From Coriobacteriales bacterium (GTDB taxonomy: Bacteria; Actinomycetota; Coriobacteriia; Coriobacteriales; UBA8131): a stretch of 5,348 nucleotides of DNA. Shown in pieces: positions 1 to 5,348 of this stretch. How positions within the stretch are numbered: the stretch's first letter is position 1; every line of letters starts with the position of its first letter. The notes below the pieces were generated by a model that did no database searches, was not told the origin of the DNA, and saw nothing but the letters and a program-made list of their open reading frames with translations. A program made the translations under genes and the position numbers. The stretch spans positions 1 to 5,348 of the forward strand of contig JAITTM010000203.1 in the NCBI GenBank assembly GCA_031286975.1, in the 5' to 3' direction.

Positions 1-285
1 CGCGGTCCCAACATCAACCCCGTGCTCTTTGAAGCCCTGGTAAAAGCAGCGGAGAAGACCAAGTCACCCTACCAGATTGGCCCTGAATCACGCGCAACCG
101 GCACCGATGCCAACCCCATCCAGATATCGCGCGGCGGCAAGGTGGCGGGGCTTATCTCCATTCCTCTGCGCTATATGCACACGCCCACCGAGGTGCTCAA
201 GCTCAGCGACCTCGATGCTACCGTCAAGATACTCACGCGATTTGTGCTCGATCTTGAGCCCAGCACCGACTTCACCCCGCGGTAG
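1..285 (+). CDS. M42-family metallo-aminopeptidase, C-terminal part (5' end outside window)
   Basis: This is the last 94 codons of a gene that enters from the left, ending at TAG 283-285; no start is visible. Seen: a GPNINP stretch at fragment residues 2-7, a GTDANPIQ motif at 34-41, a GGKVAGLISIPLRYMHTPTEV block at about 45-65 (described here by key residues G45, P55, R57, H60, E64), then a C-terminal helix. The GTDA and RYMHxPxEV motifs are characteristic of M42 peptidases (FrvX/deblocking aminopeptidase/'endoglucanase M' group), cytosolic co-catalytic metal enzymes that trim peptides from the N-terminus. His60 corresponds to the last conserved metal ligand of the family. Members are usually about 340-360 residues, so about three quarters is missing from view. 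The stop codon lies in the left arm of the hairpin at 281-404, so the last two codons and the stop may come from that element. Substrate preference cannot be read from this fragment. Confidence 0.9.
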   Translation, partial: RGPNINPVLFEALVKAAEKTKSPYQIGPESRATGTDANPIQISRGGKVAGLISIPLRYMHTPTEVLKLSDLDATVKILTRFVLDLEPSTDFTPR

Positions 286-404
286 GCTTTTGTGAGCGGC
301 ATCTTGGCTTTCAAGTGATGACCTGAGCTCAGTTACGTACCAAGTGCGCCCCTTCGCTCAGAGCATCACTTTCAAGCCGATCTGCTCGCTCGCAAAAGCC
401 TGCT
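281..404. repeat. Long imperfect inverted repeat / single large hairpin between peptidase gene and smpB
   Basis: Read directly from the bases. Positions 281-298 (GGTAGGCTTTTGTGAGCG) pair with 387-404 (CGCTCGCAAAAGCCTGCT) over 18 consecutive positions if G-U pairs are allowed (three wobbles). After a one-base bulge (386), 299-301 pair with 383-385, 304-310 with 374-380 (one wobble), 313-320 with 364-371, and 323-328 (CTGAGC) with 356-361 (GCTCAG). Two symmetric 2x2 mismatches (302-303/381-382 and 311-312/372-373) and one 2x2 mismatch at 321-322/362-363 interrupt it. That gives about 42 pairs and a 27-nt terminal loop (329-355), which may hold a small 5-bp stem, 336-340/344-348. No T-run follows either arm, so it does not look like a standard intrinsic terminator. 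It could be a MITE- or REP-like palindromic element, or a structured RNA processed between two genes. TCACCC occurs just outside the left arm (272-277) and at the right edge (404-409), a weak possible target duplication. Confidence 0.8.
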
Positions 405-431
405 CACCCGACCATCAAGAAAGCAGCTCCA

Positions 432-899
432 ATGCCAGAACGTAAGAACATAGCGAAGAACCGTCGTGCCTTTCATGATTACAGCATCGATGAGACCTTT
501 GAGGCCGGCATCGAACTGACGGGCACGGAGGTGCGTTCGCTGCGCGAGAGCAACGCGCAGATCACCGACACCTTTGCGCTGGTGCGCAGGGGCGAGGTCT
601 GGTTGCACGGCATGCATATCGCGCCCTACAGCCACGGTAACCGTGCTAATGGTGACCCCGACCGCAAGCGTCGGCTACTCCTGCATAAAAAACAGATCAG
701 GTACCTTGAGCAGAAGACCAAACAAGACGGCATGACGCTCGTCCCGCTCAACCTCTACTTTGCTCCCAACGGCTTGGTCAAGGTGGAGCTGGGGCTTGCC
801 AAGGGCAAAAAGAACTACGACAAACGCGCGAGTATGGCTGAGCGCGACAGCAAGCGCGAGGTCGAGCGCGCCCTCAAGGCACGCGTGCAGGATCGATGA
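432..899 (+). CDS. smpB: SsrA-binding protein SmpB
   Basis: Encodes 155 residues, the normal SmpB length. SmpB binds tmRNA and delivers it with EF-Tu to ribosomes stalled on non-stop mRNA, so that the nascent peptide is tagged for proteolysis and the ribosome freed; it acts in the cytosol. Seen: the N-terminal KNRRAFHDY start of the family (residues 9-17), the GIELTGTEVRSLR strand (26-38), HIAPYSHGN (62-70), the basic DPDRKRRLLLHKKQI segment (75-89), GLAKGKKNYDKR (121-132), and the basic helical tail from about 137 to 155 that occupies the empty mRNA channel. ATG 432 is the only plausible start, because MxxRKNIAKNRR is the usual family N-terminus and no start codon precedes it closely in frame. 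The upstream Shine-Dalgarno is poor (AGAAAG at 418-423). The start lies 27 bases after the large hairpin. The stop overlaps the next start (ATGA, 896-899). No ssrA gene is visible in the window. Confidence 0.98.
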   Translation: MPERKNIAKNRRAFHDYSIDETFEAGIELTGTEVRSLRESNAQITDTFALVRRGEVWLHGMHIAPYSHGNRANGDPDRKRRLLLHKKQIRYLEQKTKQDGMTLVPLNLYFAPNGLVKVELGLAKGKKNYDKRASMAERDSKREVERALKARVQDR

Positions 900-1810
900 G
901 ACTCCACGTTTTGGGCAGCGGAAGCAAGGGCAATGCCGCTGTGGTTCAAGCGCCTGGCGGTGCGGTGCTTATCGACTGCGGCTTTAACAAGAAGACGCTT
1001 GCCGAGCGCTTGGCGCAGGCAGCGGTTGACCCTGCAAGCATTCGTGGCATCCTCATCACGCATGAGCACAGCGACCACGTCGCCGGTCTGGGCGTGGTGC
1101 TGCGTGGCTGGCAGAAGCTCGGCATCGAGGTGCCCGTCTATACAACGGAGAAAACACGGCGAGCTGCGCAGATATTCAACGAGATACACGCAACCAGTGA
1201 GCTTAGGAGCTTCAAGCCGATGGAGACCTTTGCCTTGGCCGGCATGAGTATCACCGCGTTTCCCACCTCGCACGACGCGGCCGAGCCCGTAGGCTTTCGC
1301 ATTGAGGGCGCTAAAGAGGGCGCAGGGGAGAGCTTGGGGGAGTGCGAAGGGCAAGGCGTAGGGGAGAGCTTGACTCAAGGCGCGCGGGAGCGCACAGGGC
1401 AAGGCGTAGCTCAAGACGTGGAGACAGGCGCTTGCGCAGCCAGCACGCAGGTTATCGGCTATATGACGGACACCGGTCAGCTTACCGGCGAGGCACGCGA
1501 GCTGCTGCAAGGCTGTCACATCCTGGCGCTCGAAACCAATCACGACGCACATATGCTGCAAGCAGGTCCCTATCCCTACCAGCTCAAACACCGCGTCGCG
1601 TCAAGCAGGGGGCACCTCTCCAATATGCAGGCAGCTGAGGCGCTGCAAGAAATTCTCTCCAACAACACCCAGTGCGTAGTGGGCATGCATCTCTCGCAGA
1701 TCAATAACGAGCCGCACTTGCCAAGACGGGCTCTTGAAGAGATCATCGCCCGCAACACACACGGTGCCCGAGTGCTTGTAGCCAGTCAGTTTCAGGCGGT
1801 GGATGCGTAG
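896..1810 (+). CDS. walJ: WalJ/YycJ-like metallo-beta-lactamase-fold hydrolase with low-complexity insertion
   Basis: Encodes 304 residues of an MBL-fold protein. Seen: the N-terminal LGSGSKGNAAVV strand-turn (6-17), IDCG (26-29), the metal-binding HEHSDH (56-61), SHDAAEPVGF (125-134), TDTG (191-194), ETNHD (213-217), GPYPYQLKHRV (224-234), GHLSN (239-243) and a final HLSQINNEP (265-273). This order, including the NHD...GPYP...GHLSN series, is typical of the WalJ/YycJ group, di-metal phosphodiesterase-like enzymes. B. anthracis YycJ has been described as a DNA 5' exonuclease, and in Bacillus the gene belongs to the walRK locus; here there is no walRK in view. Family members are usually about 260-265 residues. 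The excess is explained by residues 138-181, encoded by a degenerate 12-bp tandem array, in the loop between VGFRIE and IGYMTDTG. All catalytic motifs remain, so the enzyme is probably active. ATG 896 overlaps the smpB stop by 4 bases, suggesting coupled translation; AGGA at 889-892 is a weak, close ribosome-binding site. Confidence 0.9.
   Translation: MRLHVLGSGSKGNAAVVQAPGGAVLIDCGFNKKTLAERLAQAAVDPASIRGILITHEHSDHVAGLGVVLRGWQKLGIEVPVYTTEKTRRAAQIFNEIHATSELRSFKPMETFALAGMSITAFPTSHDAAEPVGFRIEGAKEGAGESLGECEGQGVGESLTQGARERTGQGVAQDVETGACAASTQVIGYMTDTGQLTGEARELLQGCHILALETNHDAHMLQAGPYPYQLKHRVASSRGHLSNMQAAEALQEILSNNTQCVVGMHLSQINNEPHLPRRALEEIIARNTHGARVLVASQFQAVDA
1307..1438 (+). repeat. Degenerate 12-bp tandem repeat (11 units), in frame inside the walJ-like gene
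   Basis: Eleven units of exactly 12 bases start at 1307, 1319, 1331, 1343, 1355, 1367, 1379, 1391, 1403, 1415 and 1427. The approximate consensus is GGCGYAGGGSAR, for example GGCGCAGGGGAG (1319), GGCGTAGGGGAG (1355), GGCGCGCGGGAG (1379) and GGCGTAGCTCAA (1403). Translated, the units are GAKE, GAGE, SLGE, CEGQ, GVGE, SLTQ, GARE, RTGQ, GVAQ, DVET and GACA, a hydrophilic Gly/Glu/Gln-rich linker. Longer echoes show higher-order duplication: GGGGAGAGCTTG occurs at 1323-1334 and 1359-1370 (36 bases apart), and AGGGCAAGGCGTAG occurs across units 4-5 and again across units 8-9 (48 bases apart). Because 12 is a multiple of 3, gain or loss of units keeps the frame. The units have diverged, so the array is probably not very recent; the last two are the least certain. 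Confidence 0.85.
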
Positions 1811-1820
1811 CGTTCAAGCT

Positions 1821-1837
1821 TTACGCAGTCTGCGTAA
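1821..1837. other. Small perfect hairpin at the junction of the convergent genes
   Basis: TTACGCA (1821-1827) and TGCGTAA (1831-1837) form a perfect 7-bp stem around a 3-base loop, overlapping the last codons and stop of the amidase gene. The same TGCGTA also occurs at 1804-1809, at the end of the walJ-like gene, so TACGCA (1822-1827) could pair with either copy. It sits where transcription from the two strands converges, and could help end one or both transcripts. It lacks a T-run on either side and the stem is short, so a terminator function is only a possibility. Confidence 0.35.
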
Positions 1838-2753
1838 TCCCCTCAAAGCCCAGCGATGCCACAACCGCCTTGGGAAACTCGAAGCGAACCGTCAGTTGCG
1901 GGTCGACGACCTGGCAGAACCTGAGGTTGCCTACGAGGCTCATGAGACGACCGGCGTCATTGGCGCTCAGCCCTGCTACCTTGGTGAGAAAGTCGTGGGT
2001 GAGGTCGGTTGCCAGGTGCAGGGCCTCGTCCGCGGTGGAGGCAGAGGCTATAACGGCAAAAAGCTCGTCATTCTCCAAAAGGGGCGTAGGCACGGCGGGG
2101 GCATCAACAACGCTGAACGAGACCGTGACGCGCGCAGGGGTCTCGGCGCCGCAAACCAACACCTCGCCGTCACCCATGAGTGCGTGCACGTCGCCGCAGC
2201 CAAACAGGCCACCGGCAACAGCGGCACGGAGGTAGAGATAGCTGCCCTCGCCAATCAGGGTGCAGTCCATGTTGCCGCCGTGAGCCCCGGGGGTTCCGTT
2301 GGGGATCCTGCCCTCTGCGGGTGCCAGACCTATCACGCCGATCATCGGCTTGGCGGGCAGCGTGAGGGTTCCGCGCTCGGTGGGAACCTCGAGGGTCTTG
2401 GCACCCGCGGCATCAATGCCGTTGGGCAGGATGGTCGTTGAGCCCTCAATGATGCCCGAGATGGCACCGTCGCCGGGAATCGTGGTCATCGCCGCGTTGC
2501 CGAGCGGTGTGAGCTCCACAATGTGGACGCGCACGAGGTCTCCCGGTTTGACTCCCTCGATGTAGACAGGGCCGGTAGCTGGGTTGATGTAATCCCAGTC
2601 AAGCGCGTCGAGGGTGTCCTCGTTGGTCTTGAGCTGGTTGGCAAAGCAGTCTTTGGTGATCAGCGTGATGGGCTCACCGAGCGCCACCCGAGCAACGGGG
2701 CTCAGCCCCGGCTCAAACGCATAGAATACGGTCTCGTCAGTTAATGTCGTCAT
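1821..2753 (-). CDS. Acetamidase/formamidase-family amidohydrolase
   Basis: Encodes 310 residues, the length of the compact bacterial members of the FmdA/AmdA family, which hydrolyse short aliphatic amides (formamide, acetamide) to the acid and ammonia in the cytosol. Seen: an N-terminal FEPGLSPVARVALGEP segment (13-28) followed by TKDCF (33-37), GPVYIEGVKPGDLVRV (61-76), PMIGVIGLAP (136-145), GAHGGNMDC (156-164) and GGLFGCGDVHALMGDGEV (181-198). The His, Asp and Glu residues of the last two motifs are the family's presumed metal and catalytic centre and are intact. ATG 2753 overlaps the livM stop by 4 bases (ATGA) and is preceded by a strong Shine-Dalgarno (GAGGTGG, 2767-2761, spacer 7). It is the last gene in view of the transporter operon, so its substrate is probably what the transporter brings in. 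The exact amide cannot be deduced; related proteins may also act on other small amides. Confidence 0.92.
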   Translation of the reverse strand: MTTLTDETVFYAFEPGLSPVARVALGEPITLITKDCFANQLKTNEDTLDALDWDYINPATGPVYIEGVKPGDLVRVHIVELTPLGNAAMTTIPGDGAISGIIEGSTTILPNGIDAAGAKTLEVPTERGTLTLPAKPMIGVIGLAPAEGRIPNGTPGAHGGNMDCTLIGEGSYLYLRAAVAGGLFGCGDVHALMGDGEVLVCGAETPARVTVSFSVVDAPAVPTPLLENDELFAVIASASTADEALHLATDLTHDFLTKVAGLSANDAGRLMSLVGNLRFCQVVDPQLTVRFEFPKAVVASLGFEGITQTA

Positions 2754-3868
2754 GGTTCAGCCACCTCTTTATCGTTGGGGGTCTTGCTGTCGAGAGTTTT
2801 GGTTCTGCGAAAGCCAAAACGCTTTTTGAGGGTGGTCAGCGAGAGTTCGCCACCACCCGAGATACCGTTTGGTTTGAACACGAGGAACACGATCATGAGC
2901 ACGGCGACCACAATCTCAGTGGTGCCGGAGACCTCAAAGCCACCACGGGTCATGATGAGCTCAAGCTGGCGAAGCCCCTGTTGGCAGAGTACGACCAGCA
3001 CGGTGCCAAAAAAGGCACCCGAGACCGACATCGAGCCGCCAATGACCGCCATTGAGAGCAGAAGGAACAACTCGCCCATATAAAACGAGGATGCCGTGAT
3101 CGAAAGGATGTAATGCGAGTACAGGCCACCCGCCAGCCCACCGATCGCTGCACTTATCACATAGCCAAAGTAGCGCACGGCGATAACGTTGATGCCGCTG
3201 CTGTTTGCGGCATGCTTGTCGTCGCGGCTCGCGCGCAGCCGCAGACCCAGCGAGGACTCCTTGAAGAGAAACACGGCGATAATGATCACGAGCGCCACCC
3301 CGAGTGCGGGCCAGAGCGTGATCAGGCGCGTGCCGCCTAGCGTAAAGGTGCGCGGCCCATTGGTGACCTGTTGCCACTGGGCAAGCAGCACGTTTATCAC
3401 GATGAGCAGCGCAAACTGCGTGATGGCGCCCACCGCGTCAGAGAGGCGCATAAGTGGCCAGGCGATGAGGGCGGCAACAAAGGCAGCGACAAGGGCACCG
3501 CCCAGCAGGGCAAGCGGCAAAGGAAGGTTCAGGTCGATGAGAAAGGGGTACATGACGGGGATCTGCAAGGCCTTGACCTGCGGCGCCAGTGAGAGGATCG
3601 CCGAGGCAAAGGCCCCAATGCCCACGTAGCCCACATAGCTCCAGTTGAGGATGCCCGAGTTGCCCATGAACAGCTGAAACCCGAGCACCATGACGAGCGT
3701 GATGGTCGAGACGGTGAAGATATCCTCGATAAAGGGGATGTTAAGCCACCAGATAAAGGCACTGATGACCACCAGCAGAACACAGAGCAGCAAGGGTGTG
3801 GAACCCTTGCCTTTGAGGATTCCCCGTATACCTGCGTATGAGCCGGCAGCGCGTGTTTTTCTCGCCAT
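2750..3868 (-). CDS. livM: Branched-chain amino acid/amide-type ABC transporter permease, LivM family
   Basis: Encodes 372 residues, a hydrophobic inner-membrane permease of the LivM (UrtC/FmdF-like) group. Seen: hydrophobic segments at about 25-42, 52-68, 77-95, 116-138, 145-165, 183-203, 230-255, 264-297 and 316-333; the GNSGILNWSYVGYVGIGAF block at 69-87, a variant of the family's GxxGxxSxGHxxFxGIGAY; a cytosolic coupling loop GLRLRASRDDKHAANSSGI (208-226), which contacts the ATPase; AVIGGSMSVSGAFFGT (274-289); and a final FKPNGI (331-336). A charged tail of about 36 residues follows. It would pair with LivH to form the channel. ATG 3868 overlaps the last base of the livH stop (TAATG), with AGGAG at 3884-3880 as ribosome-binding site (spacer 11). 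Its stop overlaps the amidase start by 4 bases. Family membership is secure; whether the substrate is an amino acid, urea or amide cannot be told from the permease. Confidence 0.93.
   Translation of the reverse strand: MARKTRAAGSYAGIRGILKGKGSTPLLLCVLLVVISAFIWWLNIPFIEDIFTVSTITLVMVLGFQLFMGNSGILNWSYVGYVGIGAFASAILSLAPQVKALQIPVMYPFLIDLNLPLPLALLGGALVAAFVAALIAWPLMRLSDAVGAITQFALLIVINVLLAQWQQVTNGPRTFTLGGTRLITLWPALGVALVIIIAVFLFKESSLGLRLRASRDDKHAANSSGINVIAVRYFGYVISAAIGGLAGGLYSHYILSITASSFYMGELFLLLSMAVIGGSMSVSGAFFGTVLVVLCQQGLRQLELIMTRGGFEVSGTTEIVVAVLMIVFLVFKPNGISGGGELSLTTLKKRFGFRRTKTLDSKTPNDKEVAEP
2761..2767 (-). promoter_or_regulatory. Ribosome-binding site of the amidase gene
   Basis: On the minus strand GAGGTGG lies 7 bases before ATG 2753, inside the last codons of livM. 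It is the best Shine-Dalgarno in the window and fixes the amidase start. With the ATGA overlap it suggests both coupled and independent initiation, allowing the amidase to be made at least as strongly as the permeases. Confidence 0.75.
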
Positions 3869-4770
3869 TATCCAACACGCTCCTCTTGATAGCTGCCGCG
3901 TATGAGCCCTTCTGGTTTAAGCACCAAGAACAGGATGACGATGGCGAACATGATGGCATCACGAAACGACAGCATGGTGGTGGGCAGGGCAAGGGCGAGC
4001 ACATTGGCGATAACAGCGTAGACAAAGCCACCCACCACCGAGCCGGGGATGCTGTGCATGCCGCCAATCACCACGGCGATAAAGCCCACAAGGAGCGGCG
4101 CGCCGCCCATCAGAGGCTCGACGGTACCCGCTCGGGCGCTCCAGAAGATGGCGACGATGCCGGCCAACAAGCCGCTGATGATGAAAGCTGTTGAGATAAC
4201 GAGGTTTGCCGGTACGCCCATGAGCCGTGCGGCGACGAAGTTCTCTGAGGCAGCACGCATCGCCACGCCCAGTACGGTCTTGCGCATGAGGAAGGTAAAG
4301 CCGATGAGCAGGATAACGGTTGTCACGATGATGATATAGCTGCGCAGTGGTGTCACAACGCCAAAGAGCTCGACGTTGTAATTGAAGAACTCCGGCAGAG
4401 GCACCGCCTTGGAGCGCGGGCTGATGGCGAGCTGAAACACGTGCTGCAAGATCACGCTAATGGCAAACGAGGTCACCAGCAGGGCATCAAGGGAGCGCCC
4501 CCTGAAGGGTCGAAACGCGACAAGCTCACTCAGATAGCCAATAAGCACGCCCGTAAGGATGGCGCAGAGGAACACCAGTGGCCAGGGCAGATCGGTAAAG
4601 GCACCCAGCATATACAGGGTATAGCAACTCACCGTGATAAACTCGCCATAGGCAAAGTTGACCAGCTGCATGATGCCATAGACAAACACAAGCCCCAAAC
4701 TGATAAGTGCATACAGGCTGCCCAAGCTCAAGGTGTTGATAAGGAATTCAGCAAAGATGGTCGTGCTCAC
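3868..4770 (-). CDS. livH: Branched-chain amino acid/amide-type ABC transporter permease, LivH family (GTG start)
   Basis: Encodes 300 residues, the usual LivH size. It is an integral membrane subunit that forms the translocation path with LivM. Seen: the family N-terminal block SLGSLYALISLGLVFVYGIM (15-34) followed by LVNFAYGEF (36-44), where LivH proteins typically have NFAHGE; hydrophobic segments at about 10-32, 45-58, 63-84, 97-115, 143-161, 189-211, 224-260 and 270-286; a cytosolic coupling loop with GVAMRAASENFVAARLMGV (168-186); VIGGMHSIPGSVVGG (234-248); and a closing LKPEGLIRG (284-292). The start is GTG at 4770-4768, overlapping the livF stop (GTGA) by 4 bases and supported by GGGAG 7 bases upstream; no ATG is better placed. 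The end touches livM (TAATG). Substrate is not determinable from this protein alone; the downstream amidase points to amides. Confidence 0.95.
   Translation of the reverse strand: MSTTIFAEFLINTLSLGSLYALISLGLVFVYGIMQLVNFAYGEFITVSCYTLYMLGAFTDLPWPLVFLCAILTGVLIGYLSELVAFRPFRGRSLDALLVTSFAISVILQHVFQLAISPRSKAVPLPEFFNYNVELFGVVTPLRSYIIIVTTVILLIGFTFLMRKTVLGVAMRAASENFVAARLMGVPANLVISTAFIISGLLAGIVAIFWSARAGTVEPLMGGAPLLVGFIAVVIGGMHSIPGSVVGGFVYAVIANVLALALPTTMLSFRDAIMFAIVILFLVLKPEGLIRGSYQEERVG
3880..3886 (-). promoter_or_regulatory. Ribosome-binding site of livM
   Basis: AGAGGAG on the minus strand, within the end of livH, lies 11 bases before ATG 3868. The spacer is longer than ideal, in keeping with livM relying partly on ribosomes that terminate at the overlapping TAATG. 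Confidence 0.55.
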
Positions 4771-5348
4771 AGGGCCGCTCCCTTCTGCTGCCCCAGATAC
4801 ACCGAGGCAATGTCGATCGCGTCGTCCATTTCTGAGGGTCTGCCCGCGAACTCGACGGACCCCGTGTTCAGAAGATAGGCACGATCCGCTATCTGCAGGG
4901 CTCGCTGCGCGTTTTGCTCAACCAGCAGAATGGTGATGCCGCGCGCCTTGAGATTGGCAATGAGCTCGAATATCTGGTCAACCATATTGGGAGAAAGACC
5001 CAGCGACGGCTCATCGAGCATGAGTAGGTCTGGGCGTGAGATAAGACCGCGCGCGATGGCGAGCATCTGCTGCTCGCCGCCCGAGAGTAGACCCCCCGCC
5101 TGCTTGTAGCGATCTTTGAGGATGGGGAACAGCGTGAACATATCCTCGATATCCTCCGCGAAGCGCTTGGCGTCAAAGCGCCCAAAGGCACCGATGCGCA
5201 GGTTTTCCGCAACCGTAAGGGTGGGAAAGATCTCGCGTCCCTCGGGCACGAGCGCCACTCCCATCTTATGGATATGTTCCGGCTTCTTGCCCACTATGGA
5301 GACAGCGTTAAACAGGATGCTGCCTGTGGTGGGCTTGAGTACGCCCGC
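4767..5348 (-). CDS. livF: ABC transporter ATP-binding protein, LivF family (N-terminal part outside window)
   Basis: The frame is open to the window edge, so the visible 193 residues are the C-terminal part of a protein normally about 235 long; the GTG at 5294 is internal, not a start. Fragment numbering: AGVLKPTTGSILF (1-13) is the segment just after the Walker A loop, which itself lies outside. Then come VPEGREIFPTLTVAENL (34-50), a LivF hallmark; signature LSGGEQQMLAIARGL (88-102); Walker B LLMLDEP (108-114); D-loop SLGLSP (115-120); LLVEQNAQRAL (141-151), where LivF has Gln-Asn instead of the usual switch His; and YLLNTGSVEF (158-167). It powers the LivH/LivM channel at the cytosolic face, normally as a heterodimer with LivG, which is not in the window. 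All visible ATPase motifs are intact. The stop overlaps the livH start by 4 bases. Confidence 0.94.
   Translation of the reverse strand, partial: AGVLKPTTGSILFNAVSIVGKKPEHIHKMGVALVPEGREIFPTLTVAENLRIGAFGRFDAKRFAEDIEDMFTLFPILKDRYKQAGGLLSGGEQQMLAIARGLISRPDLLMLDEPSLGLSPNMVDQIFELIANLKARGITILLVEQNAQRALQIADRAYLLNTGSVEFAGRPSEMDDAIDIASVYLGQQKGAAL
4778..4786 (-). promoter_or_regulatory. Ribosome-binding site deciding the GTG start of livH
   Basis: AGAAGGGAG on the minus strand (core GGGAG, 4782-4778) ends 7 bases before GTG 4770, within the last codons of livF. It supports GTG rather than an internal ATG as the livH start. Confidence 0.65.

Noticed and set aside
281..404. Standard rho-independent terminator for the peptidase gene
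   Set aside because: The stem is far longer than usual and no T-run follows 404 on the plus strand or precedes 281 for the minus strand.
286..431. tmRNA gene (ssrA) next to smpB
   Set aside because: The gap is too short for a tmRNA, and no tRNA-like acceptor end or tag-peptide reading frame is visible.
371..1221. An 11-base identity (TTCAAGCCGAT) between the hairpin right arm (371-381) and the walJ-like gene (1211-1221)
   Set aside because: Too short and without any flanking similarity; it codes for ordinary residues in the enzyme, so chance is the simplest explanation.
815..1591. 258-codon open frame on the minus strand, opposite the end of smpB and most of the walJ-like gene, with repeated Ala-Leu-Pro units
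   Set aside because: Its repeat is only the 12-bp array read on the other strand. The plus strand has clear conserved motifs of two known families, and the minus frame shows no recognisable domain.
1803..2441. 212-codon open frame on the plus strand opposite the amidase gene
   Set aside because: Shadow of the GC-rich amidase gene, which has intact family motifs; no domain or ribosome-binding site supports the plus frame.
4767..5294. livF starting at the GTG at 5294
   Set aside because: The frame stays open to the window edge, and the 18 codons upstream match the LivF segment that follows Walker A, so the GTG is an internal valine.
1..5348. CRISPR array, tRNA, rRNA, insertion sequence or phage genes
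   Set aside because: No spaced direct repeats, tRNA-like folds, rRNA segments, transposase or phage-type proteins were recognised on either strand.

Overview
The window looks like a bacterial chromosome of fairly high GC (roughly 55-60 % by eye) with tightly packed genes. The mix of an M42 aminopeptidase, SmpB, a WalJ/YycJ-type metallo-beta-lactamase-fold protein and a Liv-type ABC transporter linked to an amidase suggests a GC-rich Gram-positive-type anaerobe. Coriobacteriia or a high-GC clostridial lineage would fit. This placement is an inference from gene content and composition only; no rRNA or other taxonomic marker is present.

Layout, left to right. On the + strand: the 3' end of an M42 metallo-aminopeptidase gene (1-285); a 146-base intergenic region almost filled by a long imperfect inverted repeat able to fold into one hairpin of about 124 nt (281-404); smpB (432-899); and a walJ/yycJ-like gene (896-1810) that overlaps smpB by 4 bases. 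The walJ-like gene carries an in-frame, degenerate 12-bp tandem repeat (1307-1438) that adds about 44 residues between two conserved parts of the enzyme. On the - strand, reading right to left from 5348: the 3' part of livF (ATPase), livH (permease), livM (permease) and an acetamidase/formamidase-family gene. These four are joined by 1- or 4-base stop/start overlaps, so they form one operon whose 5' end lies outside the window. The two blocks converge with 10 bases between their stop codons.

How the genes work together. SmpB is the protein partner of tmRNA in ribosome rescue; no ssrA gene is visible here. The walJ-like gene is probably co-translated with it, although the functions are not obviously linked. 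The minus-strand operon encodes most of a Liv/Urt/Fmd-type importer (one ATPase and both permeases). The missing livG-type ATPase and substrate-binding protein are presumably upstream of 5348 or elsewhere. Coupling the last permease to an acetamidase/formamidase suggests that the imported substrate is a short-chain amide or urea-like compound, or an amino-acid amide, hydrolysed to release ammonia, rather than leucine, isoleucine or valine. This is inferred from context.

Most of the window is ordinary housekeeping and transport content. The two features not explained by standard annotation are the long hairpin between the peptidase gene and smpB, and the minisatellite-like insertion in the walJ-like gene.
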